Assembly (NCBI GenBank): GCA_905233445.1 | Contig: CAJOEP010000014.1 | Span: forward strand, 1 to 64,000 | Length of the DNA stretch: 64,000 bases | Direction of reading: 5' to 3' | Source of the DNA: an uncultured Bacteroidales bacterium | GTDB taxonomy: Bacteria; Bacteroidota; Bacteroidia; Bacteroidales; F082 | Shown: positions 36,499-46,232 of the stretch, one piece after another | Numbering within the stretch: the stretch's first letter is position 1 | Layout of the letters: every line of letters begins with the position of its first letter | Notes under the pieces: model-generated | The model's database searches: none | Told to the model about the DNA's origin: nothing | What the model saw: only the letters and a program-made list of their open reading frames with translations | Position numbers and translations under genes: made by a program

Positions 36499-37821
36499 CT
36501 ACCATTTTAGATTACTTATTGGTGCAAAAAAAGGAATTGCTCCATATCTGCCTTGTAAATAACCCTTGCGAACATCCTCTCTTGGCTTATACTCTGCAAG
36601 AGAGGTTAAATGCGAAGCTCCGTCTTGTCCTTTTTCTACAAACCAAACTTCATCAGCACGAATCATATTTAAATCTAACAGGTTGGATTCGTGAGTGGTG
36701 AAAATAAGCTGCGTATCCCGTTCTTTATCAAGGAATGTGAAATAATATTCCAAAAGCTTTTGCGAAAGCATCGGATGCATGCTGCGGTCTATCTCGTCAA
36801 TTAGATATACAGATGAATTTAATTTCAAATCGATGAGCATTGGGATAAAATCGAGCAACCTAATTGATCCATCTGACTCTTCGCCCATTTCAAATGAAAC
36901 TTCTTTTCCATCTTTCATCCTATGAATTGCACTTTGCTTAAAAACACTGGTAATGCCATTTTCATCTGTCTCGAAAAAGTAGGTAGAAGAATCAGAAGGT
37001 GAGGCAACTACAATAGTCTTCTTTTCTTCCGCTTCTGACAGAAGGTCGTTGACTATTTCTTTGGGCAATTCTATATCTTCCTTATTGACTTTTATTCTTC
37101 TAATATCAACTATACCAGTGTTGAAGTATTCCAGAAGAGATTTTGTGGCCAAAGCAAAATCCTTGTCTCTTTCTGCGCGAATAGAGATGCCTTCGTATCT
37201 TGATTCCGGGAATATGATCTTGAGGTCTTCTTTCATCCAGCAATAAACATCACTAATTGATTCGAGACCCTTTCCATTGCGTTTAATATACTCCGAAAGG
37301 AAGCTGCTGGTTGTAGGAGTGCTTTGGCTGATAAACCTAACCAATTGTTGTGTTTCTTCATTTCCATTGATTGCTCCAAAGGTAAATGAATTTCCATTAG
37401 GCATGACTTTCCGGCTAAATACTTCTTTGTCCGTACGGTTATTGATTTCAAAAAGCCATTCTTCTGCAATGCCTTTAATGGAGAACTCTACACCATAAGC
37501 ATAATAATGCTTGTTTGATTTGAATTCAATCTCTATTTTTGAAGGAATGTTGTTAGGTGCGCTTAACTTGAAAGGCTCAATGCTTCTTTTTGGAAAACCG
37601 CCAAGGGCTATCTTTTGTATTATTGACATCGCCTTGATGATATTACTCTTTCCTGATGCATTGGCACCATAGATAATTCCGGCTTTTAATACTGAAATGT
37701 CATCTCTTTTTTCTGCACGACTTACATGTTGGCTATGTGTTGTACTTTTACCTGCCACAAAACTAATTTCAGTTTCGTCTTTGAAAGAAAACAAGTTTCT
37801 TATTACAGCTCTTAAAATCAT
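36499..37821 (-). CDS. rloA: RloA/AbiLi-like AAA15 ATPase (440 aa)
   Basis: AAA15-type ABC/SMC-like ATPase: Walker A GIIYGANASGKSNIIKA (about residues 48-64), a coiled middle region, and late Walker B/D-loop VYLIDEIDRSMHP with FTTHESNLLD. RloA proteins are often followed by RloB and are found in restriction and abortive-infection loci. Six bases separate it from rloB. First gene of a leftward run rloA-rloB-qatABCD. Confidence 0.85.
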   Translation of the reverse strand: MILRAVIRNLFSFKDETEISFVAGKSTTHSQHVSRAEKRDDISVLKAGIIYGANASGKSNIIKAMSIIQKIALGGFPKRSIEPFKLSAPNNIPSKIEIEFKSNKHYYAYGVEFSIKGIAEEWLFEINNRTDKEVFSRKVMPNGNSFTFGAINGNEETQQLVRFISQSTPTTSSFLSEYIKRNGKGLESISDVYCWMKEDLKIIFPESRYEGISIRAERDKDFALATKSLLEYFNTGIVDIRRIKVNKEDIELPKEIVNDLLSEAEEKKTIVVASPSDSSTYFFETDENGITSVFKQSAIHRMKDGKEVSFEMGEESDGSIRLLDFIPMLIDLKLNSSVYLIDEIDRSMHPMLSQKLLEYYFTFLDKERDTQLIFTTHESNLLDLNMIRADEVWFVEKGQDGASHLTSLAEYKPREDVRKGYLQGRYGAIPFFAPISNLKW

Positions 37822-38034
37822 AATTATGTCAAATTAAATCAATTATGCTGCAAAAATAAACAATTTATTTCATATAACGTGCATTTTTTGTCAAATTTTT
37901 ACAAATTTTTCTCAAATAATGTATTTTTAATGGAAAACATTGACAAATTTTTAAGGGTGGGTATGATAGGTCCAATAAGTCCAATAGGTCTAATAAAAGT
38001 TACGTTTTTCTGTAGTTTCCTTGTGATATGCGGG

Positions 38035-38450
38035 TTAGTTGGCCATGGGCGCAGAGGCTCTGATATAATTGCTGTCGTGCTCAAGGCTATTAACAACCGA
38101 CTGAAACCACTCTTTCCGATGCTTGAAATCTTTCAACACGATATAGATTTCATACACCAGGTTGCATAATTGGTTAGAAAGCTCGTAAGCTTCTTTCTTT
38201 TCATTCCATTTTCTCAGGATGGAAAAGTCGGCGTGTTCTGCCAAGACTTTGAACTCGTTGAGCGAAATGTTGTAATTGGTTTTTACGTTCTTGTTGTTAT
38301 AAATATTTGCCAGGAGTATTTCTTGGCCGTTATCAAACTCAAATCGAGCGGATCCAGACCTTATTATTTTTTATATATCGGCTCGGAATCCAGAACATAA
38401 TTGAGCGTGATTTGGATTTGTTTTAATGTGTGGTTTTGACTTGTTTCCAT
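38035..38450 (-). pseudogene. Frameshifted small hypothetical gene (about 138 codons)
   Basis: Starts METSQNHTLKQ at 38450 and stops after IYKK in a run of six A (minus strand, 38367-38372). One more A would continue in the next frame as IIRSGSARFEFDNGQEILLA and on to EAYELSNQLCNLVYEIY, ending at 38035. The mostly helical product has no recognised family. It stands between rloA and the recombinase. The remaining gap 37822-38034 shows nothing. Confidence 0.45.
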
Positions 38451-38461
38451 ATACTTAAATT

Positions 38462-39844
38462 TTAATTGTCGAATAATTTCATAGCTTCAGACTTTTCTTT
38501 GTCCATAATAGCTCCAATGTATTTTTTCATAGTGTCATAATCTTTATGACCAGTAAATTTCATAATGATAGTCGGGCTGATGCCGAGGCGGATGGCTTTA
38601 CAGACAAATGTGCGGCGAGCGGTGTGCGTTCTCACAAGTTTATATTTTGGAACAGTCTTGGTGATGCGCTCGTTGCCTTGAAAGATGGTCTGCTCGATAG
38701 GTGTGTCGATGCCACATGCTATCGCCATTTCTTCTAAAGCATCGTTCATTTTCTGGTTGCTGATTACAGGCAGAGCTTTATTGTCGTTGAAAGAGCTGTC
38801 CTTATATTTGTCCAATATCCCACGAGCCACTTTGTTCAAATCTATTTCAAGTCGGTCGGAAGTTTTGATGGTGGTGATGTAAATCTTATTATTACGGATA
38901 TTACTACGCTTAAGATTCTCGACATCTGAATAACGCAGACCTGTGTAACAGCAAAAGATGAAGACATCGCGAACGCGGTCGAGACTCGGCTTGTTGCTGA
39001 AATCGTGCGTCCTGACGGCCTCGAGTTCCTCTTCATCGAGATAGATTACATCCTTATCAGGAACTTCAAGGTTGAGCGAGAAATTGCTATAGGCCATATT
39101 GGAATTATAACCCCATTCGGATGCCCAGTTGAGGAACCAGTTAAGGTAAGAAAAGCGCTTTTCAACGGTGCTGTTGATCAAATTCATGTCGTTGATTTCA
39201 TAATCGACGAAGCCTTGCAGCTTGTCGAAATTAAGACTGTCGAAAGTCAAATGCTTGTCGTAAGCCATGAGATGGTTTTTCAAAGCATTGAACTTGAAGA
39301 TGGTGCCCTGTTTAAACTCTCTTGGCTTTTTCCTTGCAGTCTTGATGACAGGATTTTCAGTGGCTTTGCCTCGCTGAGCGAGAAATAAATCAAAGATTTG
39401 GAAGAATGTGAGTTGTTTCTTTTTCTTCTTTTCATCTTCTTTCTTTTTCTCAACGATGGCTGTTGGAAAATGGAAATCGTGAATGACTTTTTCGAGCCAC
39501 TCTTTATCGATCTTCTCTTTGGGTGTATCGATGAACGACTTTTCAATAGCGCGAATCAGATCGTTTAGTTTGTCGGCGAGTTGTTGCTTGCGTTTCTGCT
39601 CGTCGATTTTTTCCAATTTGGACGGTTTTTTAATACCTGCAGGTTTGAGGAGCCGTCTGTTGTGCTTGACACCATATTCGTCGGTATAGGCTTCTGAGTA
39701 CTCGGCATCTCTCCAGTCGAATTCTTTAACATAGATATTTGTTGTGGCGCTTAGGCGCATACCACGACCTCCTATAAAGAACAATAACACCTCATGCTCA
39801 CCATGAGTGGTGGCTTTTTTTGAACATCTTAAATCAAATTGCAT
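38462..39844 (-). CDS. Tyrosine recombinase/integrase with arm-binding domain (460 aa)
   Basis: Bacteroidota-type integrase: N-terminal arm-binding domain (residues 1-75), SAM-like core-binding domain (140-255) and catalytic domain with YTGLRYSDVENL (Arg), HTARRTF, the His of FTGHKDYDTMKKY and its Tyr nucleophile. A -7 box TATCTTTG (39875-39868) precedes the start. It lies exactly between defence genes and chromosomal genes, so it most likely integrated the island to its left. Typical of mobilizable islands and conjugative elements; no conjugation genes are seen here. Confidence 0.9.
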   Translation of the reverse strand: MQFDLRCSKKATTHGEHEVLLFFIGGRGMRLSATTNIYVKEFDWRDAEYSEAYTDEYGVKHNRRLLKPAGIKKPSKLEKIDEQKRKQQLADKLNDLIRAIEKSFIDTPKEKIDKEWLEKVIHDFHFPTAIVEKKKEDEKKKKKQLTFFQIFDLFLAQRGKATENPVIKTARKKPREFKQGTIFKFNALKNHLMAYDKHLTFDSLNFDKLQGFVDYEINDMNLINSTVEKRFSYLNWFLNWASEWGYNSNMAYSNFSLNLEVPDKDVIYLDEEELEAVRTHDFSNKPSLDRVRDVFIFCCYTGLRYSDVENLKRSNIRNNKIYITTIKTSDRLEIDLNKVARGILDKYKDSSFNDNKALPVISNQKMNDALEEMAIACGIDTPIEQTIFQGNERITKTVPKYKLVRTHTARRTFVCKAIRLGISPTIIMKFTGHKDYDTMKKYIGAIMDKEKSEAMKLFDN

Positions 39845-40156
39845 TATTTATCAAATTTTTAACAATGCAAAGATAATAAAAAATTTTGAACATTCTTTGA
39901 ACATTTGTGAAAAAATGTAAAATTTTTTAAAATATTTTGCAACAAGAAAGCGTTTATAAAAGTGTTGAAAATGCTTGATGTTATTGGGGATTTAAGAGGT
40001 TTTGCTGTGGGTTGTGGGAGAGGAGTGTTGCAAGAATAGTGGTACCTCTGGTACCACGAAGCAAAATGCTAATCGAAAGAAAATCAATCGGTTAGCATTT
40101 TTTTGTTTCGTGTTTTTGTCCCCCATTTGTACCCGAAGATTTATTAGGTGCAGCAA
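39845..40156. other. Island/chromosome junction spacer
   Basis: 312 bp without a gene. Holds a hairpin gtggtacc-tct-ggtaccac (40039-40057) and the terminator at 40063-40101. An attachment site probably lies here, but no duplicate of it is visible elsewhere in the window. Confidence 0.4.
40063..40104. terminator. Intrinsic terminator at the island boundary
   Basis: 14-bp stem aaaatgctaatcga/tcggttagcatttt (one G-U) with an 11-nt loop and T7 on the + side, T4 on the - side. It can end the leftward gene at 40157-40432. Confidence 0.65.
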
Positions 40157-40432
40157 CTATGTAGCCGCCACAGCGAACAGCATCATCGCCAAAAACACCA
40201 GTAAAGCAATCGTAATTATCGCCAATAAGCTTCCCAGGCAGCCCCATTTCCTATCTCCATCAGGAAGTTTATCTGAAAGCAAGCAGAAAATCAATCCAAT
40301 AAAAGGAGTGAACAAAATCGATAAAAAGAAAGTCCATCCAAAGCCAATCCTTCTTCTTGCTCCGACCAATCCAACCAGTGCAGCAAGGAACGTGTCGCTC
40401 AATAATCCGAAAATAAGAAGTGTTAAGCCCAT
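40157..40432 (-). CDS. Small membrane protein (91 aa)
   Basis: Two or three hydrophobic helices (LTLLIFGLLSDTFLAALVGLVG, WTFFLSILFTPFIGLIFCLL, AIITIALLVFLAMMLFAVAA). Start taken at 40432 because the -7 box TATCTTTG (40457-40450) would place the transcript start after the earlier ATG. The GFGWTFFLSILFTPFIGLIF stretch is familiar from many small Bacteroidales membrane proteins of unknown role. Confidence 0.6.
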   Translation of the reverse strand: MGLTLLIFGLLSDTFLAALVGLVGARRRIGFGWTFFLSILFTPFIGLIFCLLSDKLPDGDRKWGCLGSLLAIITIALLVFLAMMLFAVAAT

Positions 40433-40449
40433 AGTGAGATATTTTTCGG

Positions 40450-40486
40450 CAAAGATAGCAATAATCACAAATCTTTTTTATCTTTG
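40450..40486. promoter_or_regulatory. Divergent promoter pair
   Basis: TATCTTTG on the minus strand (40457-40450) serves the membrane protein; TATCTTTG on the plus strand (40479-40486) serves the cupin gene at 40505. Both match the Bacteroidota -7 consensus. Confidence 0.6.
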
Positions 40487-40504
40487 CGGGAAAATAATCT
40501 AGGA

Positions 40505-40972
40505 ATGGCGATAACGAGCACAATTAACAACTATATCGAAAAACTTGGGCTTCTTCCACATCCCGAAGGCGGCTATTATCGTCAGCTTTATGGCAACGAT
40601 GCAACAGGAAAGAAGGATGTCTCAACCATTTATTATATGCTCACTGCCAACGATATTTCAGCCTTTCACAGACTTCATGGCGTGGTTGAAATCTGGTATT
40701 ATCATGACGGCGAGCCACTTAATATTTATGTGATTGATGAAGACGGCAATCTCAGCGTCCATAATCTCTCGACCGAAAGTGAAATGCAGGTCGTCATCAT
40801 GCCGTAACAATGGTTTGCTGCTGAAATACCGTCAAAACAGGGATTTTGCCTCGTCGGATGTGCTGTCGGACCCGCTTTCAGCTTTGAAAATTTTGAATTG
40901 GCAAAGAAATCAAATCTCATCCAGCTTTTCCCTCAACACAAAGAACTGATAGAGAGGTTAACAAAAGAATAG
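40505..40972 (+). pseudogene. DUF985 cupin-like protein interrupted by in-frame TAA
   Basis: DUF985/YML079-like cupin: LGLLPHPEGGYYRQLY, TIYYMLTANDISAFHRL and VEIWYYHDGEPL are clear. The frame meets TAA at 40805-40807 exactly in the conserved (I/V)P-x-x-WFA box (MP*QWFAAE) and then continues correctly as GFCLVGCAVGPAFSFENFEL to a second stop at 40970-40972. A single base change explains it. The truncated 100-residue product would lack the last strands. Confidence 0.75.
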
Positions 40973-41025
40973 TATTATGACAATCGACACTACCAATATG
41001 TGCTCCCATTTGCAAAAGAAGTTGT

Positions 41026-41406
41026 TTGACGAGGACTGCGTTTATCATTATCATAGGTTTGGCGCTGAGTGTGTGGACTATAATCTACATGCGGCACAAA
41101 GGCGATGGGAACCCGATGGATGCCTTTAACCACGAAATAGCCCCTCGAACCAAGCACTTAATGACCGACGGACCTTATAAAATCAACAGAAATCCAATGT
41201 TGACCGGTATTTTTATCTATTTAATTGGTATCTGTTTATGGCTGTGGACGTGGCAATCGGTTGCTGTCTTCGTCGCTTTCGTTGCTATCATGTCAGTCCA
41301 GGTTATCCATTGCTTCACGTCTAACTCTGTCTTCAGCGTCGATATAGGGTTTCATGGTGTTATCGCTCTTATGATTTTAATTATTAAAACTATAAGCTCT
41401 GCATGA
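41026..41406 (+). pseudogene. Remnant of an isoprenylcysteine carboxyl methyltransferase-type protein
   Basis: The middle is recognisable as an ICMT/PEMT-like membrane methyltransferase (TDGPYKINRNPMLTGIFIYLIGICLWL). There is no ATG start (only TTG at 41026), and the C-terminus lacks the expected EE...Y motif, ending in unrelated hydrophobic sequence that runs 17 nt into the alcohol dehydrogenase gene on the opposite strand. Both ends look decayed. Confidence 0.55.
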
Positions 41407-42553
41407 TGATTTCAGCGATATCATTTTCGGTAAGCGGAGCATAGGCTTGATCCAGTCCCTCGTTGACCGCTATGTGATGCGCCATCTCGCCTACACGGCT
41501 TTCATTGATGCCAAGATCTCTCAGATGCATGGGAATTCCTATACTTTCGAAGAATTTGTAAGTCTCATCAATGGCCTTATTTGCAATTTCCCATTTGTCG
41601 AGATTCTTATCTATTCCAAACACGTTGATGCCATATTTCACAAAACGAGGAAGCGTTCTCTCGTTGAGGATATGCCTCATCCAGCGAGGTGTGATGATAG
41701 CCAGGCCCCAGCCGTGGGTGATGTCGTAGTATGCGCTGAGGGCGTGTTCGATGCCGTGGCAAGGCCAGCCGCTCTGACTGTTGCCGAGAGCTAAAATTCC
41801 GTTGCAGCCATAGGTGCAGGCGAGCATCATCTCAGCGCGGGCAGTGTAATCCTCAGGGTTTTCGAGGCACTTGCGGCCGTTCTCCATCAGGCTGCGGAAC
41901 ATCGACTCGCAGAAGCCGTCGTTCAGAAGAGTGGCGTCTTCCACAAAATACTGCTCCATCACGTGATTCATGGCATCGGCAATGCCGGCTGCTGTCTGTT
42001 TCTTGCTGACAGTGAAGGTGTATGTCGGGTCGAGGAACGACACGACAGGGTAGAGGTGACGGTCGATATAGCCGATCTTGTCGTTGGTCTCGGTGCGTGA
42101 GATGACGCCACCGCAGTCGTATTCCGAGCCTGTAGCCGCCAAAGTGATGATATCGACAATAGGAAGCGCGGCTTTGGCCTTCACCTTATATGAAATGAGG
42201 TCCCACGGGTCGCCGTCGTAGCAGGCGCCTGCGGCAATGGCCTTCGAGCAGTCGAGGACCGAGCCGCCGCCAACGGCCAAAATGACATCGATTTTATGTT
42301 CCTTGCAGAGGCGAACGCCGTCGAGCACGCTGGGGTCGTATTTTGGGTTGGGCTGAATGTCGGGAAGCTCAACAATTTCGTAGCCTTTCAGCAGCTCATA
42401 AACCTTCTGGTAAATACCTATTTTCTTGATGCTTCCGCTACCGTAGGTCATTAAAATCTTCTTTCCGAACCGCGCCATCACACTCGGAAGTTTTTCAATA
42501 ACGCCTTTTCCAAAAATAAGACGCGTCGGGGTTTGATAATCAAAGTTTTGCAT
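41390..42553 (-). CDS. Iron-dependent alcohol dehydrogenase, butanol dehydrogenase/YqhD type (387 aa)
   Basis: Fe-ADH family: the NAD(P)-binding AVGGGSVLDCSKAIA, TLAATGSEYDCGGV, and the metal ligands in GIADAMNHVMEQY, HGIEHALSAYYDITHGWGLA (Asp, three His). It reduces aldehydes to alcohols in fermentation or detoxification. Start at 42553 (MQNFDYQTPTRLIFG), as the family begins there; the frame opens 20 codons earlier but crosses its own -7 box, TATATTTG (42586-42579). Full length. Confidence 0.88.
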   Translation of the reverse strand: MQNFDYQTPTRLIFGKGVIEKLPSVMARFGKKILMTYGSGSIKKIGIYQKVYELLKGYEIVELPDIQPNPKYDPSVLDGVRLCKEHKIDVILAVGGGSVLDCSKAIAAGACYDGDPWDLISYKVKAKAALPIVDIITLAATGSEYDCGGVISRTETNDKIGYIDRHLYPVVSFLDPTYTFTVSKKQTAAGIADAMNHVMEQYFVEDATLLNDGFCESMFRSLMENGRKCLENPEDYTARAEMMLACTYGCNGILALGNSQSGWPCHGIEHALSAYYDITHGWGLAIITPRWMRHILNERTLPRFVKYGINVFGIDKNLDKWEIANKAIDETYKFFESIGIPMHLRDLGINESRVGEMAHHIAVNEGLDQAYAPLTENDIAEIIMQSL

Positions 42554-42574
42554 AATGATAGTCTTTTTATATTT

Positions 42575-42607
42575 TTTGCAAATATAAACAAAAATTTCAT
42601 ATTTTTG
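42575..42607 (+). promoter_or_regulatory. Promoter of the C10 peptidase gene
   Basis: TTTG (42575-42578), 21-nt spacer, TATTTTTG (42600-42607): a full match to the Bacteroidota -33/-7 consensus, 27 bp before the ATG at 42635. Confidence 0.75.
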
Positions 42608-42634
42608 CAGCACTTAAACCTATTATTTAAAAAA

Positions 42635-43663
42635 ATGAAAAAAGTTTTTACTGTTTTATTGCTGTTTTGCGCTATTTCTTGCTTTGCGCAAGAGCCTCTC
42701 CTTAAGACACAATGGAACCAGGGCCATCCTTACAACATGCTTTGCCCGGCAGATCCTATGGAGAATTATGCCCATTGCTATACCGGCTGTCCAGCAACCG
42801 CCATGGGACAGGTTATCAATTATCTGCGAACCACCTAAAACACTCGCTTTGACGACGGCGACGACTATACCGCAAGTTACGCCGGCCGCGTTTTCCATAT
42901 CGACGACGACTGGGAGGCTTATCAATTTCCATCATTTCCACAACTTAATATGTTGCTGGATGAGGCTGATGCAGCGTTCGAAAATGGCGAGCAGCTTTCC
43001 GACCAATTGGTAGCCGCAGTGATTTTCGCCTGCGGAGTGGCTTGCACAGAGGTGTTTACCGCCTCGTCGTCATACGGCTCGGGCACTTTTTATGTCGATC
43101 AGGCTTATGCAGCGTATCAAAGGTTCGGATTCACCGACTGCCAGCTGTTCCGTGAGCCTAGCGATGAGATGTACGAGACCCTGATTTCAAACCTGCAAGC
43201 CGGCTATCCCGCTCATCTTGCCATTGAAAACGAAGCCGCAAACAGCGGACATAATGTGGTGGTCGATGGCTATCGCGAAAGCGACGGCAAGTTCCATGTC
43301 AACTTCGGCTGGGGCGGTTATAAAGATAACTGGTACGCCATCCCCGATCCTGCAGGGTTTGGCTACGGTTGGACAAAGATTGAAGGCATTATCTTGGATA
43401 TCATTCCTAACAACTTGACTGTAAATGAATTAGCTAATAAAGAAGGTCTTGGAATATATCCTAATCCGGTATCCGATATCCTTTACATCGACAACTTTCC
43501 TGGCGAACATGCCGAATACGCCATTTTCAATGTCATGGGACAAATGATAACAACCGGTTCTACCATTGGGTCTATCTCTGTTGCCGACTTGGAAAAAGGA
43601 TTCTACGTCTTGCAAATCAAAGGTGAAAAAAACCTTGAAACGGCTCGATTTATAAAAGATTAA
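42635..43663 (+). pseudogene. T9SS-secreted C10 (streptopain-like) peptidase interrupted by in-frame TAA
   Basis: Signal peptide (VFTVLLLFCAISCFA), then the C10 start KTQWNQGHPYN, the nucleophile box YTGCPATAMGQVINYL, the His in SGHNVVVDGY and the FHVNFGWGGY box, ending in a type A sorting domain (LGIYPNPVSDILYI ... ARFIKD). The frame is continuous except for TAA at 42836-42838 just after the Cys box. Sequence after the stop is well conserved, so the change is recent or an error. There is no long propeptide, unlike prePI-type streptopains. Confidence 0.8.
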
Positions 43664-43731
43664 AATGCCGCGTCGCTTCCCGAGCGGAAAGTGCAAGGAT
43701 GTTTAAGAAAAAAATTGTATCTTCGCGTAAA

Positions 43732-44583
43732 ATGATAACACAACAGACATCAATCCACTCACTCGACTTGAATCTTGAACGAATCAAGGAAGAGGGAATA
43801 GTTATTTTGGACAATGTGATGGGTCTGGTGACCGGCAAAGAGCCGTTCGTGTCACCACATTTTGTCATAAGCATCGCTCATAGCGGAGTCCATCATGTAC
43901 TTTATGATAATGTGCTACAAGAGTCAAAACAAGGTAGTGTGGCAGTGTTGTATCCAAATCATGAACTGGTGGCAGTGAGCACCTCCAATGATTACCTTTG
44001 TAGCATAATAATGCTTGACGCCAAAGCTTTGGATGATCCAATGTTGCAGATTATCAATCAGTTGCAATATCGTTATGAGAAACAGCCCAGCGTGATATTA
44101 GACAATCATTCATATCAAATAATAAAGGATATCCTGTCCGTGATGCGGGAGACTGTAAATGTCGATTTGCCCGACAGAAAAATCCTTCTGGCAAGGCAGT
44201 TGGAGTATTTTCTGCGTCTGCTCACATATTATCGGAACAAACAACTGAATGAAGCCACAAACGTAAAGCGCATAAGCGCGCAGTTTTATGCCAATATGAA
44301 ACAATATGCGCATCAGCATCGCGACGTGGGCTTTTACGCTAATCTCGCCTATCTCACGCCTAAGCATTTCAGTGCTGTCATCAAGCAGGAGACAGGCAAC
44401 ACTGCCGCCTATTGGCTTCATAACCACCTTATTGCGGAGGCAAAGATGTTGCTTCACGTCCGTCGCGACCTTACTGTTCAAGCGATAGCTTTCCTTCTCG
44501 GCTTCGAGGAGCAGACAGTCTTCAGCCGTTATTTTAAAAAGGAAGTCGGTCTGTCGCCAACAGAATTCAGAAAAAACATCTAG
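43732..44583 (+). CDS. AraC-family transcriptional regulator (283 aa)
   Basis: N-terminal cupin-like ligand domain (residues 1-170) and C-terminal AraC double HTH (FYANLAYLTPKHFSAVIKQETG and QAIAFLLGFEEQTVFSRYFKKEVGLSPTEFRK). Start at 43732 preferred over 43699 because a -7-like TATCTTCG lies between them. It may regulate the C69 dipeptidase or the alcohol dehydrogenase nearby; the inducer is unknown. Confidence 0.85.
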   Translation: MITQQTSIHSLDLNLERIKEEGIVILDNVMGLVTGKEPFVSPHFVISIAHSGVHHVLYDNVLQESKQGSVAVLYPNHELVAVSTSNDYLCSIIMLDAKALDDPMLQIINQLQYRYEKQPSVILDNHSYQIIKDILSVMRETVNVDLPDRKILLARQLEYFLRLLTYYRNKQLNEATNVKRISAQFYANMKQYAHQHRDVGFYANLAYLTPKHFSAVIKQETGNTAAYWLHNHLIAEAKMLLHVRRDLTVQAIAFLLGFEEQTVFSRYFKKEVGLSPTEFRKNI

Positions 44584-44610
44584 TGTGGAATAATTCTATC
44601 GGGACGCTTA

Positions 44611-46203
44611 TCAGAATCCTGCCCAGAACCACTCCCAGAACTTTTGCTCCATCTCCTTCCATGTGTTGGCGGTGGCAGCTTCGAAATCAGCGGTGTATTG
44701 GTTGAGTTCCTTCACTGCCTCTTTTTTCTTGTCTTCGTCGAGGAGCTTCTGAACTCTCTTCTCCAGCTCCGGCATCTCAATCATGGCTTTTTCTTCGTAA
44801 CGAAGTATGTTGCCGTACATCATGTCTTTGCAGTTTCCCCAGTTGACCTGAGCGAGCTTGTTGGCCTTTCTGTAACGCCACAATGCAGCCTCTTCGTTAT
44901 ATCCGCCGTGACCGCATCTGTTGAAGTACTTGGGCAGCTGTGTCGAGCCGCTGTAAACCGGTATTCTAGGGCTTTGTCCCGGGTTTTCCACCGACAGCCA
45001 GAGGATGCCGCCGATCTCGTCAGGCATCCAGCCGCGGAGCTGGGCCACGAAAGAATATGAACACCACGACATGGCCACACCGCGCTTGAAGTCTATTGTG
45101 CCAGGCCTAAGCATGTTGTACATGTCGCGCTCGGTGCCGCTCATCCATGGGTTGGCGGTAGGCGAGACAATGGTGTCGCCCTTCCTGTTCACAACCTTGA
45201 GGTTGGCGATCTGGTCGATAGGCGTACCCTCATAGTTGGCGCGGAACAGCTTCATGACGTCGCGCACATTCACCTGTGCCTCCGGTTTTACCGAGAATGG
45301 CATCTCGTCATCATCAATCTTGAGATTCAATGACGGTGCTAACTCATTGAGGATGTACCACTCACGCTCGCGGAAGTTCTTTCCATTAGCGTAGCTGGGA
45401 CCAAAAGCCTTGTACCAGATGAAATCACCCTCGCCATCCCATAATCCGAGTTTCTTGGCGACCTTCTCGATGTTGTCAGAACACATGAAATTATCCGTAT
45501 CGTCGCGGTTCAGGTATTTGATCCTGGGGATGTTGGCAGATACTCCTACCTCGTCGTCAGGCACTCTCTGCGCAGCCCATACACCGCCAATCTTCTTCGG
45601 ACCTTCACCCAAAATCTCCATCAGCCAGACTTCTTTGGTGTCAGCAATGGTGATGGCTTCGCCACTGTCACCATAACCGTATTTCTTTACAAGCTCGCCG
45701 ATGAGGCGTACTGCATCGCGTGCGTTGTCGCAACGTTGAAGAGCTATGCGTTCCAACTCTTCTATCATAAACATGCCCTTGTCGTTCCTGAGTGTGTCGG
45801 GACCTCCGAATGTGGTTTCGCCAATGGCAAGCTGTTTCTCGTTGAAACAAGGATAAGCAGTGTTGAGATATGCGTAGGTGTGTTCAACCTGTGGGATCTC
45901 GCCGGCTTCTGTAACACCATGACGGTCGTTGACGTCGAAAGTGCGCATGGTGCCTTTGTAAATCTTGACCGTGGCACCTTTCTCGTAGTCAGCCGCAGCC
46001 TCCCAACGCATCCATGTGCGGTATTTCCCGTCACAAGTGTGCGATGTCATCACCGAGCCGTCAGTGGAGGCCTTCTTGCCCACCATGATACTCGTGCAAT
46101 ATGCACCGTCAAATTCGCTTTCGTCAACAATATACTGAGCATTCAAGCTCATCGTCATTGCGATTATCAACAAAGTGATTAAAGTCTTAATGGTCGTTTT
46201 CAT
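44611..46203 (-). CDS. C69 family dipeptidase (530 aa)
   Basis: Ntn-hydrolase of peptidase family C69 (PepD): signal peptide (LITLLIIAMTMSLNAQ) followed by the nucleophile in GAYCTSIMVGKKASTDGSV (Cys36), SGEAITIADTKEVWLMEI and PGTIDFKRGVAMSWCSYSF. It cleaves dipeptides in the periplasm during growth on peptides. Typical length. A separate transcription unit from rsmD on its right. Confidence 0.88.
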   Translation of the reverse strand: MKTTIKTLITLLIIAMTMSLNAQYIVDESEFDGAYCTSIMVGKKASTDGSVMTSHTCDGKYRTWMRWEAAADYEKGATVKIYKGTMRTFDVNDRHGVTEAGEIPQVEHTYAYLNTAYPCFNEKQLAIGETTFGGPDTLRNDKGMFMIEELERIALQRCDNARDAVRLIGELVKKYGYGDSGEAITIADTKEVWLMEILGEGPKKIGGVWAAQRVPDDEVGVSANIPRIKYLNRDDTDNFMCSDNIEKVAKKLGLWDGEGDFIWYKAFGPSYANGKNFREREWYILNELAPSLNLKIDDDEMPFSVKPEAQVNVRDVMKLFRANYEGTPIDQIANLKVVNRKGDTIVSPTANPWMSGTERDMYNMLRPGTIDFKRGVAMSWCSYSFVAQLRGWMPDEIGGILWLSVENPGQSPRIPVYSGSTQLPKYFNRCGHGGYNEEAALWRYRKANKLAQVNWGNCKDMMYGNILRYEEKAMIEMPELEKRVQKLLDEDKKKEAVKELNQYTADFEAATANTWKEMEQKFWEWFWAGF

Positions 46204-46232
46204 TTTATTTAATATTTAATTCCTATTTAATT

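Noticed and set aside
39845-40156. Precise attachment site for the 460-aa integrase
   Set aside because: No tRNA 3' end and no duplicated direct repeat was found elsewhere in the window, so no att core could be supported.
40805-42838. Possible recoding of TAA as a sense codon
   Set aside because: Many intact genes in the window end in TAA, including rSAM precursor, amn and thsB-adjacent genes, so a general recoding is excluded.
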